This document shows positions 1 to 10,566 of a stretch of 64,000 nucleotides of DNA, in pieces. Source of the DNA: Owenia fusiformis (Eukaryota; Annelida; Polychaeta; Sabellida; Oweniidae); the NCBI GenBank assembly GCA_903813345.2, contig CAIIXF020000002.1, positions 34,678,109 through 34,742,108 on the forward strand. Reading direction: 5' to 3'. The position numbers were made by a program, and so were the translations under genes. How positions within the stretch are numbered: position 1 is the first letter of the stretch; each line of letters opens with the position of its first letter. The notes below the pieces were generated by a model. The model made no database searches and had not been told where the DNA came from. It saw only the letters and a list, made by a program, of their open reading frames with translations.

Positions 1-1396
1 ACTTGAACAAGTTCCACTTTGCCTCAGTGGAGATGGAATCATCAGAGAGCTTAGGATGTAGGTTGCTCAGATCTTCTTTGATTCCATCCATGTTACCTTT
101 GTTGTAAAGGAACACTGTTCTTGGGGCTCTCTTCACTGGCTTTGCCTTGATGTTGATGGTAGTGATCAGGATCTCATGATCGCTCATCCCTGGGGCTACG
201 ATGGAGTTTGCCACTAAACCAGGTATGGTAGTAAAGAAGAGGTCGAGGATGTTCTTGCCTCGAGTTGGAACTTTGTTCACTTGGTGTAGAAAAGACTCCT
301 TGATGGTATTAAGGAGGGCCTCGTTGGTATCATGGCCATATGCTGGAGAGGTCTTGATGGTATTGTCCTCCCAGTCTACATCTGGAAGATTGAAATCTCC
401 AGAGACTAAGATGTGGGGTGTAGAGTTACTGTGGGGAATTTTAGTGAGAGATGCATTGAGTTCGTGAAGAGGCAGTGGGTCGTTGTCTGGTGGTCTGTAG
501 AACGATCCCACATAAATTGGTTTATTTCCATATGTTGAAATCTTCGCCCATACGGATTCACTATTATTCTCGAGGGATGGAACTGGTGAAGACAGAATGT
601 TGCGGTGAACAGAGAGGAATACTCCACCGCCTCCTTTCTTCCTGTCATTCCTGTATGTCACATAAGCTGGTGGAAAGGTTTCACTGTTAGAGAAGGTGCC
701 ATCTAGGTGGGACTCACATCCAACAATGATGTCAGGTTGGTGGGTCTCAGAGAGAACAAGTAGTTGGTTACACTTCTCTTCAGACCTGAGGCTCCGACAG
801 TTAACAGTGAGAAGCTTCAACTGTTTTTTCGCCGTTTTATGTTGACGGGTACGGGGACAGTGTGGCGATGAAGTTGCCTGAGGAGAGGGAATAGAGCCTA
901 TTGATGATGATGACAAATTGCTGTAGGTATTGGAAGTTTCAAAATCTATTGTTGAATCAAAAAAGGAAGAATGGAAGTTGGGTAGTCCGCATGAGCAGCA
1001 TATCCATGAAGTGCTACTGTTTGCTAAGGTGTTGTAGCAGAGAGATGACATCTGTAGGCAGTTAATATGCAGCCAAGTGTCACACTGATCACACTGTATG
1101 GCACGCTGACCATATTTCACTGCCTTTGAGCAAAGCTGACACGGGAACTTAGGGGGCCTTGGACCTGGGTTTGTTTCTAGGTCGTCTCCTTGGAGGATGA
1201 TAAGCATCATGAAGACTGAGTTGAGTCGGCTGGGTTTGAAATTTTGGGTTTTGAGAAAGCTAGAAAAAGACCATGGTTGGGGAATTCTGGCCAGAGTAAG
1301 TTGAAGAACTGTTTGTGAATCAAAGGTAGGTTTTACTGTTATTGAGATACAGCAAATCAAGATCACCAGGAATAGTGTAAGTGGTTTTACACCCAT
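1..1396 (-). CDS. APE-type non-LTR retrotransposon ORF (5' part): 2A-like peptide, PHD finger, endonuclease
   Basis: An uninterrupted reading frame of 465 codons runs from an ATG at 1396-1394 off the left edge of the window. In order it has a hydrophobic N-terminal segment (residues 5-22), a second hydrophobic stretch leading into a 2A-like motif ending NPGP (72-79), a C4HC3 PHD-type zinc finger (C86, C89, C102, C105, H110, C113, C133, C136), a Ser-rich linker, and an endonuclease/exonuclease/phosphatase domain from about residue 195. The endonuclease shows the N-terminal TVNCRS motif, E228 in CESHLDG, YRPP (300-303), GDFN (333-336) and SDH (405-407). APE-type LINEs use this domain to nick target DNA; a reverse transcriptase would be expected to follow but lies outside the window. 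The absence of stops over 1.4 kb suggests a young copy. The clade (CR1/L2/Jockey-like) cannot be fixed without the RT. Confidence 0.9.
   Translation of the reverse strand, partial: MGVKPLTLFLVILICCISITVKPTFDSQTVLQLTLARIPQPWSFSSFLKTQNFKPSRLNSVFMMLIILQGDDLETNPGPRPPKFPCQLCSKAVKYGQRAIQCDQCDTWLHINCLQMSSLCYNTLANSSTSWICCSCGLPNFHSSFFDSTIDFETSNTYSNLSSSSIGSIPSPQATSSPHCPRTRQHKTAKKQLKLLTVNCRSLRSEEKCNQLLVLSETHQPDIIVGCESHLDGTFSNSETFPPAYVTYRNDRKKGGGGVFLSVHRNILSSPVPSLENNSESVWAKISTYGNKPIYVGSFYRPPDNDPLPLHELNASLTKIPHSNSTPHILVSGDFNLPDVDWEDNTIKTSPAYGHDTNEALLNTIKESFLHQVNKVPTRGKNILDLFFTTIPGLVANSIVAPGMSDHEILITTINIKAKPVKRAPRTVFLYNKGNMDGIKEDLSNLHPKLSDDSISTEAKWNLFK
1160..1183 (-). other. 2A-like ribosome-skipping motif (DLETNPGP)
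   Basis: Residues 72-79 of the LINE ORF read DLETNPGP, fitting the D-x-E-x-N-P-G-P core of 2A peptides with Leu where Val or Ile is usual. The preceding residues (VFMMLIILQGD) form the hydrophobic helix typical upstream of active 2A. Such motifs are known near the N-terminus of some APE-type LINEs of marine invertebrates. Skipping would split an approximately 78-residue leader from the PHD-endonuclease-RT product. Activity is inferred, not shown. Confidence 0.8.
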
Positions 1397-3955
1397 ATTA
1401 AAATTGTAGGAAAATACCGGTGGGCGATAATAGGGTGGTAAAATATCACCTGCAGTATGCTTCAGATTGTACTCTACCCGGTGGAATTAAGCGGAGAATC
1501 TTCGGTAAAACTACAAACTGGTATGTTCCCTTGATTAAGGACTTGGTAGCTCGTATGTGTGACGGTGAGACAACACAAATTTGACAAAATTAAGTGGGAG
1601 GAAAATTTGAAATTTTGGCGCAATGGATGACTTCCTAAAACGAAAGTGAAATTACCTTCATGACCTCTTGATCCTTGCATGTACCCCCATAAATGTGGGG
1701 TTGATTTAAAGCCTTGGACTCACTGCAATGTGGAATGACCATTCCTTGAAGGTATTTCTTCCGGAGATGCGGAACATCAAATGTAATTTTGGGAAACAAA
1801 GCCCTGAAAGGAATGGTCATTACACACTGAATTGAGTGTAAGGCTAAATTCTTATTACACATTGCAAAATATTTTCTATAAGATCATCTAAAAGATACAA
1901 AATCATTAAAGAACATATTTTGAATGAAACTTTTTGCAAGGGTCAAGCTGGCAAAGTATAAATTTTAATTTGTAGATTAACTGATTTGAGTTTGTTTGGA
2001 TCGTTTTCCTCAAAGATCTGCCTCCTTCCCGAGGCTTTAGACATTTTGAATGGCATTGATCTTGGATATTTGGTATGACATTGGTCTTATATTTTTTGAC
2101 ATTTGGTATGGCATTGGTTTTATATTTTGACATTTGGTATGGCTTTTGGGCATTATTTTGGTTGGTATTGGAACATATTGAAATTTGAGTGGTATGGGAA
2201 TATATTGATATCTGAGGGTTCAGCCTATGACCCCTGCCAAATTTTGTCCACAGTGAACCCACCGGGCATCCCTTTAACTAGTGACCTTTGTTATTGGTCA
2301 TATAACGGATTGCAGTTACGTGTAATAGCATGTGCTGATTGGCTGGAATTGGACACACCTTGCCTAGCTATGTGTAAATCACCATTCATGCTTGCTCACT
2401 CTAATGGGTGTAGTGCCTGTTACTTACAGTATGCCCGTGCGTATGAAATGAATTTGAAAAAATTAAAAATGTGTTAAAAGGCACAAAGGACCAGGAGTTG
2501 TTTGTAGAATGAATCTGGGGAGCTTTTTCATGCATTTTTCATGCATTTTGCTTGTGTTTTTCATCTAAAAACCATCAATACACTTTAAAACATTTGATTG
2601 ACTATAAGATTGCACCATATAATCCTAAAAGATATTTCTCATTTTCAAGGTGAAGGATTATCTATGGATAACACCCAGGTATTGTTATTTTTTAAACTTC
2701 AGAGGGCTGGGAATCGTTATTTCGATCACTTTTGAATAATAATAATGCTGTTTTAAATAGGTTTCATGTTTGCCAACAATTTGTCAAATTGTGTAAATGG
2801 TACCCCTTCCTTCCCAAGAATTTCCTCTTTGAGGAATTCCCCATAGTAATCCAATGGTATAGTTCCAAGCAGATTTTGAGATAACAGGAAAGTTAAAGGC
2901 AGAATCAGATCTATAGGGTGACAAAATTACAAGCAACATGTACAATTGACGTACCAATCTGTTCCTTACAATCTCAAATACAATATCTCCCAAAAGATTC
3001 ACAATATGTTATAAATTGATGAAGTTATAATAGATTCAAAGTGCAAAAATGGGTGAAAAATGTTTAAATTCTCCCAAATAATAGGAATGGTAACCATTCT
3101 TATAGAAATGTTATACATTATTGTAAAAATCTTTAGTTTTCCTGAAATAAAGTGTGCACTTTGGTGATTTTTAGAAAATAAACATGAAAAGGAATAGCAT
3201 AAGCCAGAAATATTCTAAAATTGACACAATTTTTTGTTTGGCTGCTTGCTAGATCTGATTCTCTTTTTAATCATTAATACACACCTCATTGGCTTGTAAT
3301 ATAAGCCAAAACAACCCAACCCCAATCTTTTTTCCATTCAGATTGGTCACTTTCCATGGTTGATGCCCAAAGCCAAAGTTGCCCATGCTACACATACCTA
3401 CCCAAATTATTTAGAGTGAATCCCCCAGGCTGTAGAGATTGCTTAGTCCACATGGTTCCCTTTTCCTAAAGCATTTTAAGAGAATAATAAAAACATAAGA
3501 AGAAAAGTATATTATTAAATATCAAAATTTTTAATAAATAAATCATAGTATTATTTTTATTTATTTATGATAAAAGTCTGGATCATTTACTAGTAACCAG
3601 ATTTGCATTTATAGTCTATATTTTCTCAACAACATGTGTTTTTATGAGAATCCTGATAGACTCAAATGTGTGTCTTTGTCATGGTTGTCTTTTTCAAAGT
3701 TTTGACAATAACTATGATTTATATGTCTGGAGTTGGTATGTTTATTTCTATAGTCAGACTGTAAAGAGTTAATATATATGTACACTTTTCACAGTTGTTG
3801 TATAATGACGCTAGAGTTAATATGTCTTTTTCATAGGTGGACTATAACTCTGGAGTTAATATGTCTTTTTCACAGATGGGCTATAACTTTAAGATTTAAT
3901 ATGTCATTTATTCATGTCTTTTTTATTATCCATAGTTAGGCCATAAATTTAGGAT
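1397..3955. other. Intergenic stretch, no gene seen
   Basis: AT-rich. It holds a 14-bp perfect inverted repeat with a 60-bp loop (1734-1747 AATGACCATTCCTT and 1808-1821), which could be the ends of a small MITE remnant, and about three degenerate copies of a 'gacatttggtatggcattgg' unit (2068-2148). I see no convincing exon on either strand. Confidence 0.5.
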
Positions 3956-3975
3956 TTAATATTTCTTTGTCATAG
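3735..3975. repeat. Degenerate tandem repeat, ~50-60 bp unit
   Basis: About four diverged units share the core 'ttaatatgtctttttcat' followed by 'actataact'. The last one overlaps the 3' end of the membrane-protein gene on the minus strand, so part would be in its 3' UTR. Confidence 0.6.
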
Positions 3976-5089
3976 TTGAACCATAATCCTGAGGTTCAAA
4001 GCTTACTGTGCCTTTATACTCTGGACTAGAGAACAAGTCACTGTGTGTAGCATTTTCATAAGGCACATTTACTGTAGGAACTGTTGCTTGCTGGTTTTCC
4101 ATTGTCAGTCGTTTCCCGCAGCATTCATTTTCCTTACATAGCACCATGATCAGTCCTGAAACCATTGCACCAACAACCAATGGGATAACTAGAAAAAATA
4201 CCATGTAAATTCCGATTCGTGGATAGCACTCAGTTACGACCTTGATATTATTTTCTGTGTCCGATTTTGGATCATAAGTGATTACAACTTGTCGGTTGGT
4301 CATATATGGCAAATCCACATCACACATTGATGATGAGTTGCCCAATGTTGATAGCGTGCATGCATGATTGGAATTCGATAGGTTATACAGGGCTCTGTTG
4401 AGGATAAATGTAACATTGATTTTGCTGAAGTTTATCCCAGGTTGTGCAGAGGCTTTTGATCGGCGGTACAAAAAGAAATAGTCCTCCGTTGTAGATACAG
4501 ATAGATTTGCACGATGTGTTCCTTCTTTGTATTTGTGATATTGTAAAAAGCATCTATTGTTGCAGCGTTGCCTCCGTACTTTTCCCAAGAATAGATTAAG
4601 GTTGTGTCTCCCTTGGAAGATGACAAACTCAACATTAGCCGAAGTTGTTGTCATGACAACCCCACGTGTACCAGAAATCAAAGTAAATGTCCAATGAACA
4701 TGTTTTTCATTGTCATACACATTTGTAGAGCGCGTGAGAATCTGGAATGTTTTATTTTGAAGGATTGGTGGTACACCATCAGATGTATATACGTCAATCG
4801 CATGTTTCTCTCGATTGGTTACTTTGACACTTTGACACATGAGGTTTGTGACTTTACCCACAATTCTCTGGTCACCGGGTGAGGATTCTGTTTGATCGGG
4901 ACCAAATGTAGCAAATCGAATAATCAAAGAACTTAATAGTATTATCAAAGTGATCCAGCCCCAAAGCACACCAATCCTAGCGAATTTTGACATTCCCGGC
5001 AAAAGGCACATTGTTGCAAGCCAAAAAGATCTCCAATAGTAACAACTACGTGCACACCCATTTTCGTGTTTCAGTTGATTCTGTTGCAT
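3956..5089 (-). CDS. Intronless two-pass membrane protein, 377 aa, family not identified
   Basis: A single open frame of 377 codons. Residues 39-60 and 292-317 are strong membrane segments. Between them lies a ~230-residue region with N-glycosylation sequons (N112, N195, N225, N236, N251) and paired cysteines (C176/C180, C244/C256), so it is probably extracellular or lumenal, with both termini cytosolic. The cytosolic tail has a Cys-rich juxtamembrane patch (C318, C323, C324) and tyrosines near the end. The pattern VEFVIFQG followed about 45 residues later by DYFF loosely recalls the lumenal half of APD/DUF4792-DUF4793 type membrane proteins, but there is no RING after TM2 and I do not assign it. 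The first Met is taken; Met27 or Met33 are alternatives that keep TM1. A MITE starts 70 bp upstream of the start codon. Confidence 0.75.
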   Translation of the reverse strand: MQQNQLKHENGCARSCYYWRSFWLATMCLLPGMSKFARIGVLWGWITLIILLSSLIIRFATFGPDQTESSPGDQRIVGKVTNLMCQSVKVTNREKHAIDVYTSDGVPPILQNKTFQILTRSTNVYDNEKHVHWTFTLISGTRGVVMTTTSANVEFVIFQGRHNLNLFLGKVRRQRCNNRCFLQYHKYKEGTHRANLSVSTTEDYFFLYRRSKASAQPGINFSKINVTFILNRALYNLSNSNHACTLSTLGNSSSMCDVDLPYMTNRQVVITYDPKSDTENNIKVVTECYPRIGIYMVFFLVIPLVVGAMVSGLIMVLCKENECCGKRLTMENQQATVPTVNVPYENATHSDLFSSPEYKGTVSFEPQDYGSTMTKKY

Positions 5090-5159
5090 TGTGGGAGTAG
5101 AATATTCTTATTCTGAAAATGGAACATGGAATAATTTTGATGGCTGCTAAGGATATATA

Positions 5160-5560
5160 CAGGCCTGTCAACTTGGGAACACCTAACATGAGTGACTTGG
5201 AAATGTTGAACACCTCCCCTCAAAATGTGGACACCTTGGTCCAAATCTGAACACCTTGATCCAAATTTTGAACACCTTGGTTTAAATTTTATTACATCTT
5301 GCCAAATTTTGAACACCTCAAATTTTTCGCGCTCGCTACGCTCGCTACGCTCGCGTACGTTTTTTCCCGTCATTCGTATTTTTGCTGTGTAGACGATCTT
5401 TTTTAGAAAATTTTCTACAGAAATATTTTTGCTTGACAATTACCAGGTAAAATGCGTATTTGCGTGACATTTTCTGTCACGCAAAAATAACTGGCGTGAC
5501 TTCAAATTCTTCAGCAAATGCGTGACAAATACGCAAATTGCGGGACAGTTGACAGGCCTG
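5160..5560. mobile_element. MITE, CAG...CTG family, copy 1
   Basis: Ends CAGGCCTGTCAAC and GTTGACAGGCCTG form perfect 13-bp terminal inverted repeats and are flanked by the 6-bp duplication TATATA. The interior has one half with repeats of 'aacaccttg.tccaaat' and the other rich in 'gcgtgaca' and 'gcgggaca'. Related copies lie at 12754, 18158, 24169, 54991 and 56252. Confidence 0.9.
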
Positions 5561-7632
5561 TATATAGACATGTTTTAATTATCATTCACTGTTCTGTTTC
5601 TCATTATGTAATGTAATATTATTCATTTATAAAATTCTGAATTGAGACACATGAATGAGGAGTACATTTAAAAGTATAAATTCATGTGCATATAAGCAGG
5701 GGCCAATCTGAAAACTAACAAAGGGAGCCCACATTCGATTACAATTATAGGCCCCTAAAATCAAAAAGTAGGCCCAAATTTGGGAAAAAGCCCAATGGCC
5801 AAAAGGTCCACTAATTAGATCCCCAAAAAATTCTATGGCCTCAATTTTTTGGGGTCAAAATTTTGCCTTATCCTGTAGAGCGATAGTAATAATTGCAGTG
5901 TTTATTGTTGGAAATATTATGCCAATAATAAGTATCACAAAATATACTCAACCCAATTACAGAATAAGAGACATGACAATCAGATTATAACATATTTTAT
6001 CTTACAATTCAATAAAATGTGATATTTCTCATGTAGCTATTGATGGATTATCTTTAAAATGGTTTAATAGAAACTTACCTCTTTGTTAGAATCTTAAGTT
6101 ATGCTTTTTGGCTTATTATTTTGACAATCGCTATATATCAATATGGCCTTTATTATGACTCAGTAGCTGCTGACTGACCTTGACCAATGAAACTTATGTT
6201 TTATCTATTGGAGAAATTAATTGATTAATTGGACTTTGGTTATGTTACTTTATTGAAGATCATGTTTACTAATCTAACCTCGCTATAGTGGGCCCTATAT
6301 AATCAACTATCCCACTGCGATATCTTAATATTTTTTATCATATATTTTTCGGGTTTGTAAAAAAAGAAAGTTCATTGTTGTAAGTTTATTGCTTTTGTAG
6401 TTAGGTTGATGCATTTTAGTGATAAATGCACAAAAGTGCTCCCAGCTGCTATTTTCGGAAAAGCAGTATTTCCCAAAATACTTTTGCCTCCTCTTTTTGG
6501 GTGAGAGGTCAATATATGGGGAGACTAAGTGCAGACAACTTAGTATCAGTCCTTGTGCCCTACATGAAGGTATTCACATGATCAGAGTAGAAAGCTGTCA
6601 CATTGGGAGTGAAGAAACTTTTAAAAAGTTGAGCTCACCCCATCCCCCTCCCCCAGGTCTACCAGTGAAGCACCCCTGCCTTGGGACCCCTGGTATAACA
6701 TCATGCCATGCATGACAGAAGTATAAGTGTTGCTTGACATAATATACATTTCAGAGAATTATGTTATAAGCTACTAAGCCCCTTTCTAGTTGTTTGACTT
6801 CACTTCCTAAAAGAGGGCTTCATCTTACTTATAACTGACCTCTGTGCTCAGGGATGTGAATGAAGCAGAAAAAGAGCACAGCTGTTGTAATTTATGAAAA
6901 AGTTGATCCTCTTTGTATAAGCATCACATGTGTTAAGAAACCAAGCTGAGGATGTTTACAAGTGTTTGTTTGAAAGTTGTTTATTATCACCCTATTAAAC
7001 ATCTTGCCTGATTAATAATATCTTGTTGGAGATAAAAGTCTGGATATAGACCAAATGGTTTCCTGGCCTCCTAAACGCAATCTAAAAGTCACTGATAAAG
7101 TGTAAGGGGAAGAGGGGGGGGGGGGGTAGAAAAGAATCCATTCTTGCAATATGTTGTCTCGCACAGAAAATCACAATAGTTGATACATATCGGGAGATTT
7201 TTTATTTTCCTTTAAAAAGTTCTATGTTGTCCTTTGAAAATACTCAAAAACTGGAAAATTCATTTCCATTCAACTTCACAGATACAGGAACAGTCTAGTG
7301 GCAAGGTTTTAGGCATGCTGGGTAGATTTATACATTGCATTCATCATGTTCATCTTGCTCATCAAAATGCAACATTTATCACTCTGTGTCTTGTTCTTGA
7401 TGTTTTTTAAATTTGACTTCCTTGAATAACCTATGACCAATCTCTCATAAGTGATTCATGTTTTGCAATGTTCCAAATATGTTTTCCATCTTCTGTATAA
7501 TAAACAGACTTCACCTAGTTCTGTTCTATGTTATGATGCAGTTTTCATGATAAGCTTGGCTTGAGTTTTATTTTATTGTTATGTACCAAACCTTGCAGAT
7601 GTTTGTATCTTACAGATGTTTTGAAATTATGC
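5561..7632. other. Intergenic stretch, no gene seen
   Basis: AT-rich sequence with a 13-base G run near 7115 and no coding pattern I can support. The 98-codon frame at 6419-6715 has no recognisable domain. Confidence 0.5.
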
Positions 7633-9187
7633 ATATGTGTTCACCTTCATGCAAATATATTCACCTTGATGCAAATGCATTCAACTTGATGCAAATGCAT
7701 TCAACTTGATGCAAATGCATTCAACCTGATGCAAATGCATTCAACTTGAGGCAAATATATTCACCTTGATGCAAATGCATTCAACTTGATGCAAATGTAT
7801 TCAACTTGATGCAAATATATTCACCTTGATGCAAATGGATTCAACTTGATGCAAATGTATTCAACCTGAGGCAAATATATTCACATTGATGCAAATACAT
7901 TCAACTTGATGCAAATATATTCACCTTGATGCAAGTACATTTATTTTGAGGCAAATATATTCTTCTTGATGTAAATGCATTCAACTTAAGGCAAACATAT
8001 TCACCTTGATGCAAATATATTCACCTTGATGCAAATATATTCACCTTGATGCAAATACATTCACTTTGATGCAAATACATTCACCTTGATGCAAATGCAT
8101 TTATTTTGAGGCAAACATATTCACCTTGATGCAAATATATTTACCCTGATGCAAATGCATTCAACTTGATGCAAATGCATTCAACTTGATGCAAATGCAT
8201 TCAACTTGATGCAAATGCATTCAACTTGATGCAAATGTATTCAACCTGAGGCAAATATATTCACCTTGATGCAAATACATTCACCTTGATACAAATGCAT
8301 TCAACTTGATGCAAATATATTCACCTTGATGCAAGTACATTTATTTTGAGGCAAATATATTCTTCTTGATGTAAATGCATTCAATTTAAGGCAAACATAT
8401 TCACCTTGATGCAAATATATTCACTTGATGCAAATATATTCACTTTGATGCAAATACATTCACCTTGATGCAAATATATTCACCTTGATGCAAATATATT
8501 CACCTTGATGCAAATGCATTCAACTTGATGTAAATATATTCAACTTGAGGCAAATATATTAACCTTGATGCAAATACATTCACTTTGATGCAAATGCATT
8601 CAACTTGAGGCAAATACATTCATTTTGAGGCAAATACATCCACTTTGATTTAAATACATTCACCTTGATGCAAATGCATTCAACTTGAGGCGAATATATT
8701 CACCTTGATGCAAATATATTCACTTTGATGCAAATGCATTCAATTTGATGCAAATACATTCCTCTTGATGCAAATGCATTCACCTTGATGCAAATACATT
8801 CCCCTTGATGCAAATGCATTCACCTTAATGCAAATACATTCCCCTTGATGCAAAAACATTCACCTTGATGCAAATATATTCACTTTGATGCAAATGCATT
8901 CACCTTGATGCAAATATATTCACTTTGATGCAAATGCATTCACCTTGATGCAAATACATTCACCTTAATGCAAATACATTCCCCTTGATGCAAATGCATT
9001 TACCTTGATGCAAAAACATTCACCTTGATGCAAATATATTCACTTTGATGCAAATGCATTCACTTTGATGCAAATATATTCACTTTGATGCAAATGCATT
9101 CACCTTGATGCAAATACATTCACCTTGATGCAAATATATTCACCTTGATGCAAATGCATTTACCTTGAGGCAAATGTGTTCACCTTC
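7633..9187. repeat. 20-bp minisatellite of POU octamer motifs, ~75 units
   Basis: The unit is 'ttcaccttgatgcaaatgca', repeated for about 1.55 kb with point variation (ttcaac/ttcacc, gcatt/tatatt/acatt). Roughly four fifths of the units contain ATGCAAAT, the canonical octamer bound by POU-homeodomain proteins; most of the rest have GAGGCAAAT. One short indel near 8425 shifts the register. It abuts a Helentron-like element on the right. Confidence 0.95.
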
Positions 9188-9253
9188 TTTTTTGGTTTGT
9201 TGGTAATATATGATATTAAAGCAGATTCCCATATATCACTTGATATACAAGTA

Positions 9254-10566
9254 ATTATCCCATCGAACGAAGTTCGGAGGGATATAGGGAACGCCTCCGT
9301 CCGTCCGTACGTACGTCCGTCCGTCCGTCCGTCCGTCCGTCCGTCCGTACGTACGTCTGTCCGTCCGTACGTACGTCCGTCCGTCCGTCCGTCCGGGCAA
9401 TAACTCAAATACCGTTGGCCCGATTTTATTCATATTTTGTATACATATACCCTATGGGGGTAGAAGTTCTGCTCGAAAGTCAATTTTCAAAATGGCCGCT
9501 CATTTAAAAATGGCGGCCATTTTAGTGCCGATTTTACAGTAATTTAGGTGCAATATGTAAAACTGTAATAGCAATATGTTTTAAATGTAAAAAAAATTAT
9601 ATAGGACATTAATAAAGCTAGAAATGTAGATATTATAAAAGCACATGGCAGCCATCTTGAAAAATGGCGCCCTTTTCTCGTTATTTTACGATTTTTGCTG
9701 TAACTCGAAAAGTAGTGGAGCGATTTTGTTCATATTTGGTATGTGAATACTATAAGCATGGCACACTGTCTAATGACACTTTTGGTAGAAGGTGGCCATT
9801 TTGAAAAATGGCGGACATTTTGAAAAATGGCCACCATTTTAAGTTATTTTACTAAAACTCGAAAAGTAGTGGAGCGATTTTGTTCATATTTGGTATGTAA
9901 ATACGTATAAGCATGGCACACTGTCTAATGACACTCTTGGTAGAGGGCGGTCATTTTTCAAAATGGCCGCCATTTTAACGTATTTTACTTTAACTCGAAA
10001 AGTAGTGGAGCGATTTTGTTCAAATTCTGTATGTGAATACTGTAAGCATGGCACACTGTCTAATGAGACTTTTGGTAGAAGGCGGCCATTTTGAAAAATG
10101 GTGGACATTTTGAAAAATGGCTGCCATTTTAACTTATTTTACTATAACTCGAAAAGTAGTGGAGCGATTTTGTTCACATTTGGTACGTGAATACGTATAA
10201 GCATGGCACACTGTCTAATGACACTTTTGGTAAAGGCGGCCATTTTTCAAAATGGCCACCATTTTAACGTATTTTACTATAACTCGAAAAGTAGCGGAGC
10301 GATTTTGTTCATATTTGGTATGTGAATACTATAAGCATGGCACACTGTCTAATGAGACTTTTAGTAGAAAGCGGCCATTTTTCAAAATGGCCACCATTTT
10401 AACGTATTTTACTATAACTCGAAAAGTAGCAGAGCGATTTTGTTCATATTTGGTATGTGAATATTATAACCATGGCACACTGTCTAATGACACTTTTGGT
10501 AAAAGGTGCCCCTTTTGAAAAATGTTCGATGGGATTCGCTACGCTTTGGCGTTGCCGTTGTTCTGG
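9254..10566 (+). mobile_element. Helentron-like (HINE/pearl-type) element, family 1, copy 1
   Basis: It starts ATTATCCCATCGAAC, which with GTTCGG...GGGAT forms a terminal hairpin. The (CCGT/ACGT)n microsatellite at 9297-9394 is followed by 'ggcaataactcaaataccgt', then six core units of about 135-154 bp, each with 'actcgaaaagtagtggagcg' and palindromic AAAATGGC.GCCATTTT. The right end has the inverted subterminal repeat GTTCGATGGGAT, a stem ACGC-tttg-GCGT and a CTGG|T terminus. This order (subterminal inverted repeats, GTCY microsatellite, tandem core, 3' stem-loop, CTRR) matches non-autonomous Helentrons and bivalve pearl elements. It carries no coding capacity. Confidence 0.85.
9297..9394. 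repeat. (CCGT)n/(ACGT) tetranucleotide microsatellite
   Basis: Interrupted tetranucleotide tract inside the family-1 element. It creates long spurious open frames on both strands. Confidence 0.95.

Noticed and set aside
2103-2477. 124-residue plus-strand frame
   Set aside because: Begins in a short tandem repeat, has no recognisable domain or splice context, and an equal frame exists on the other strand.
7633-9187. CRISPR-like repeat array
   Set aside because: Units are contiguous 20-bp repeats without unique spacers, in an animal genome; a minisatellite explains them.
9160-9433. Open frames on both strands rich in RTDGRT or VRPSVRPS
   Set aside because: They are translations of the (CCGT/ACGT)n microsatellite and lack any gene context.
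10252-10518. Repetitive frame with 'ERFCSYLVCEYY' units, also at 38860-39132
   Set aside because: Translation of the Helentron-like core repeats; no start context or conservation beyond the DNA repeat.
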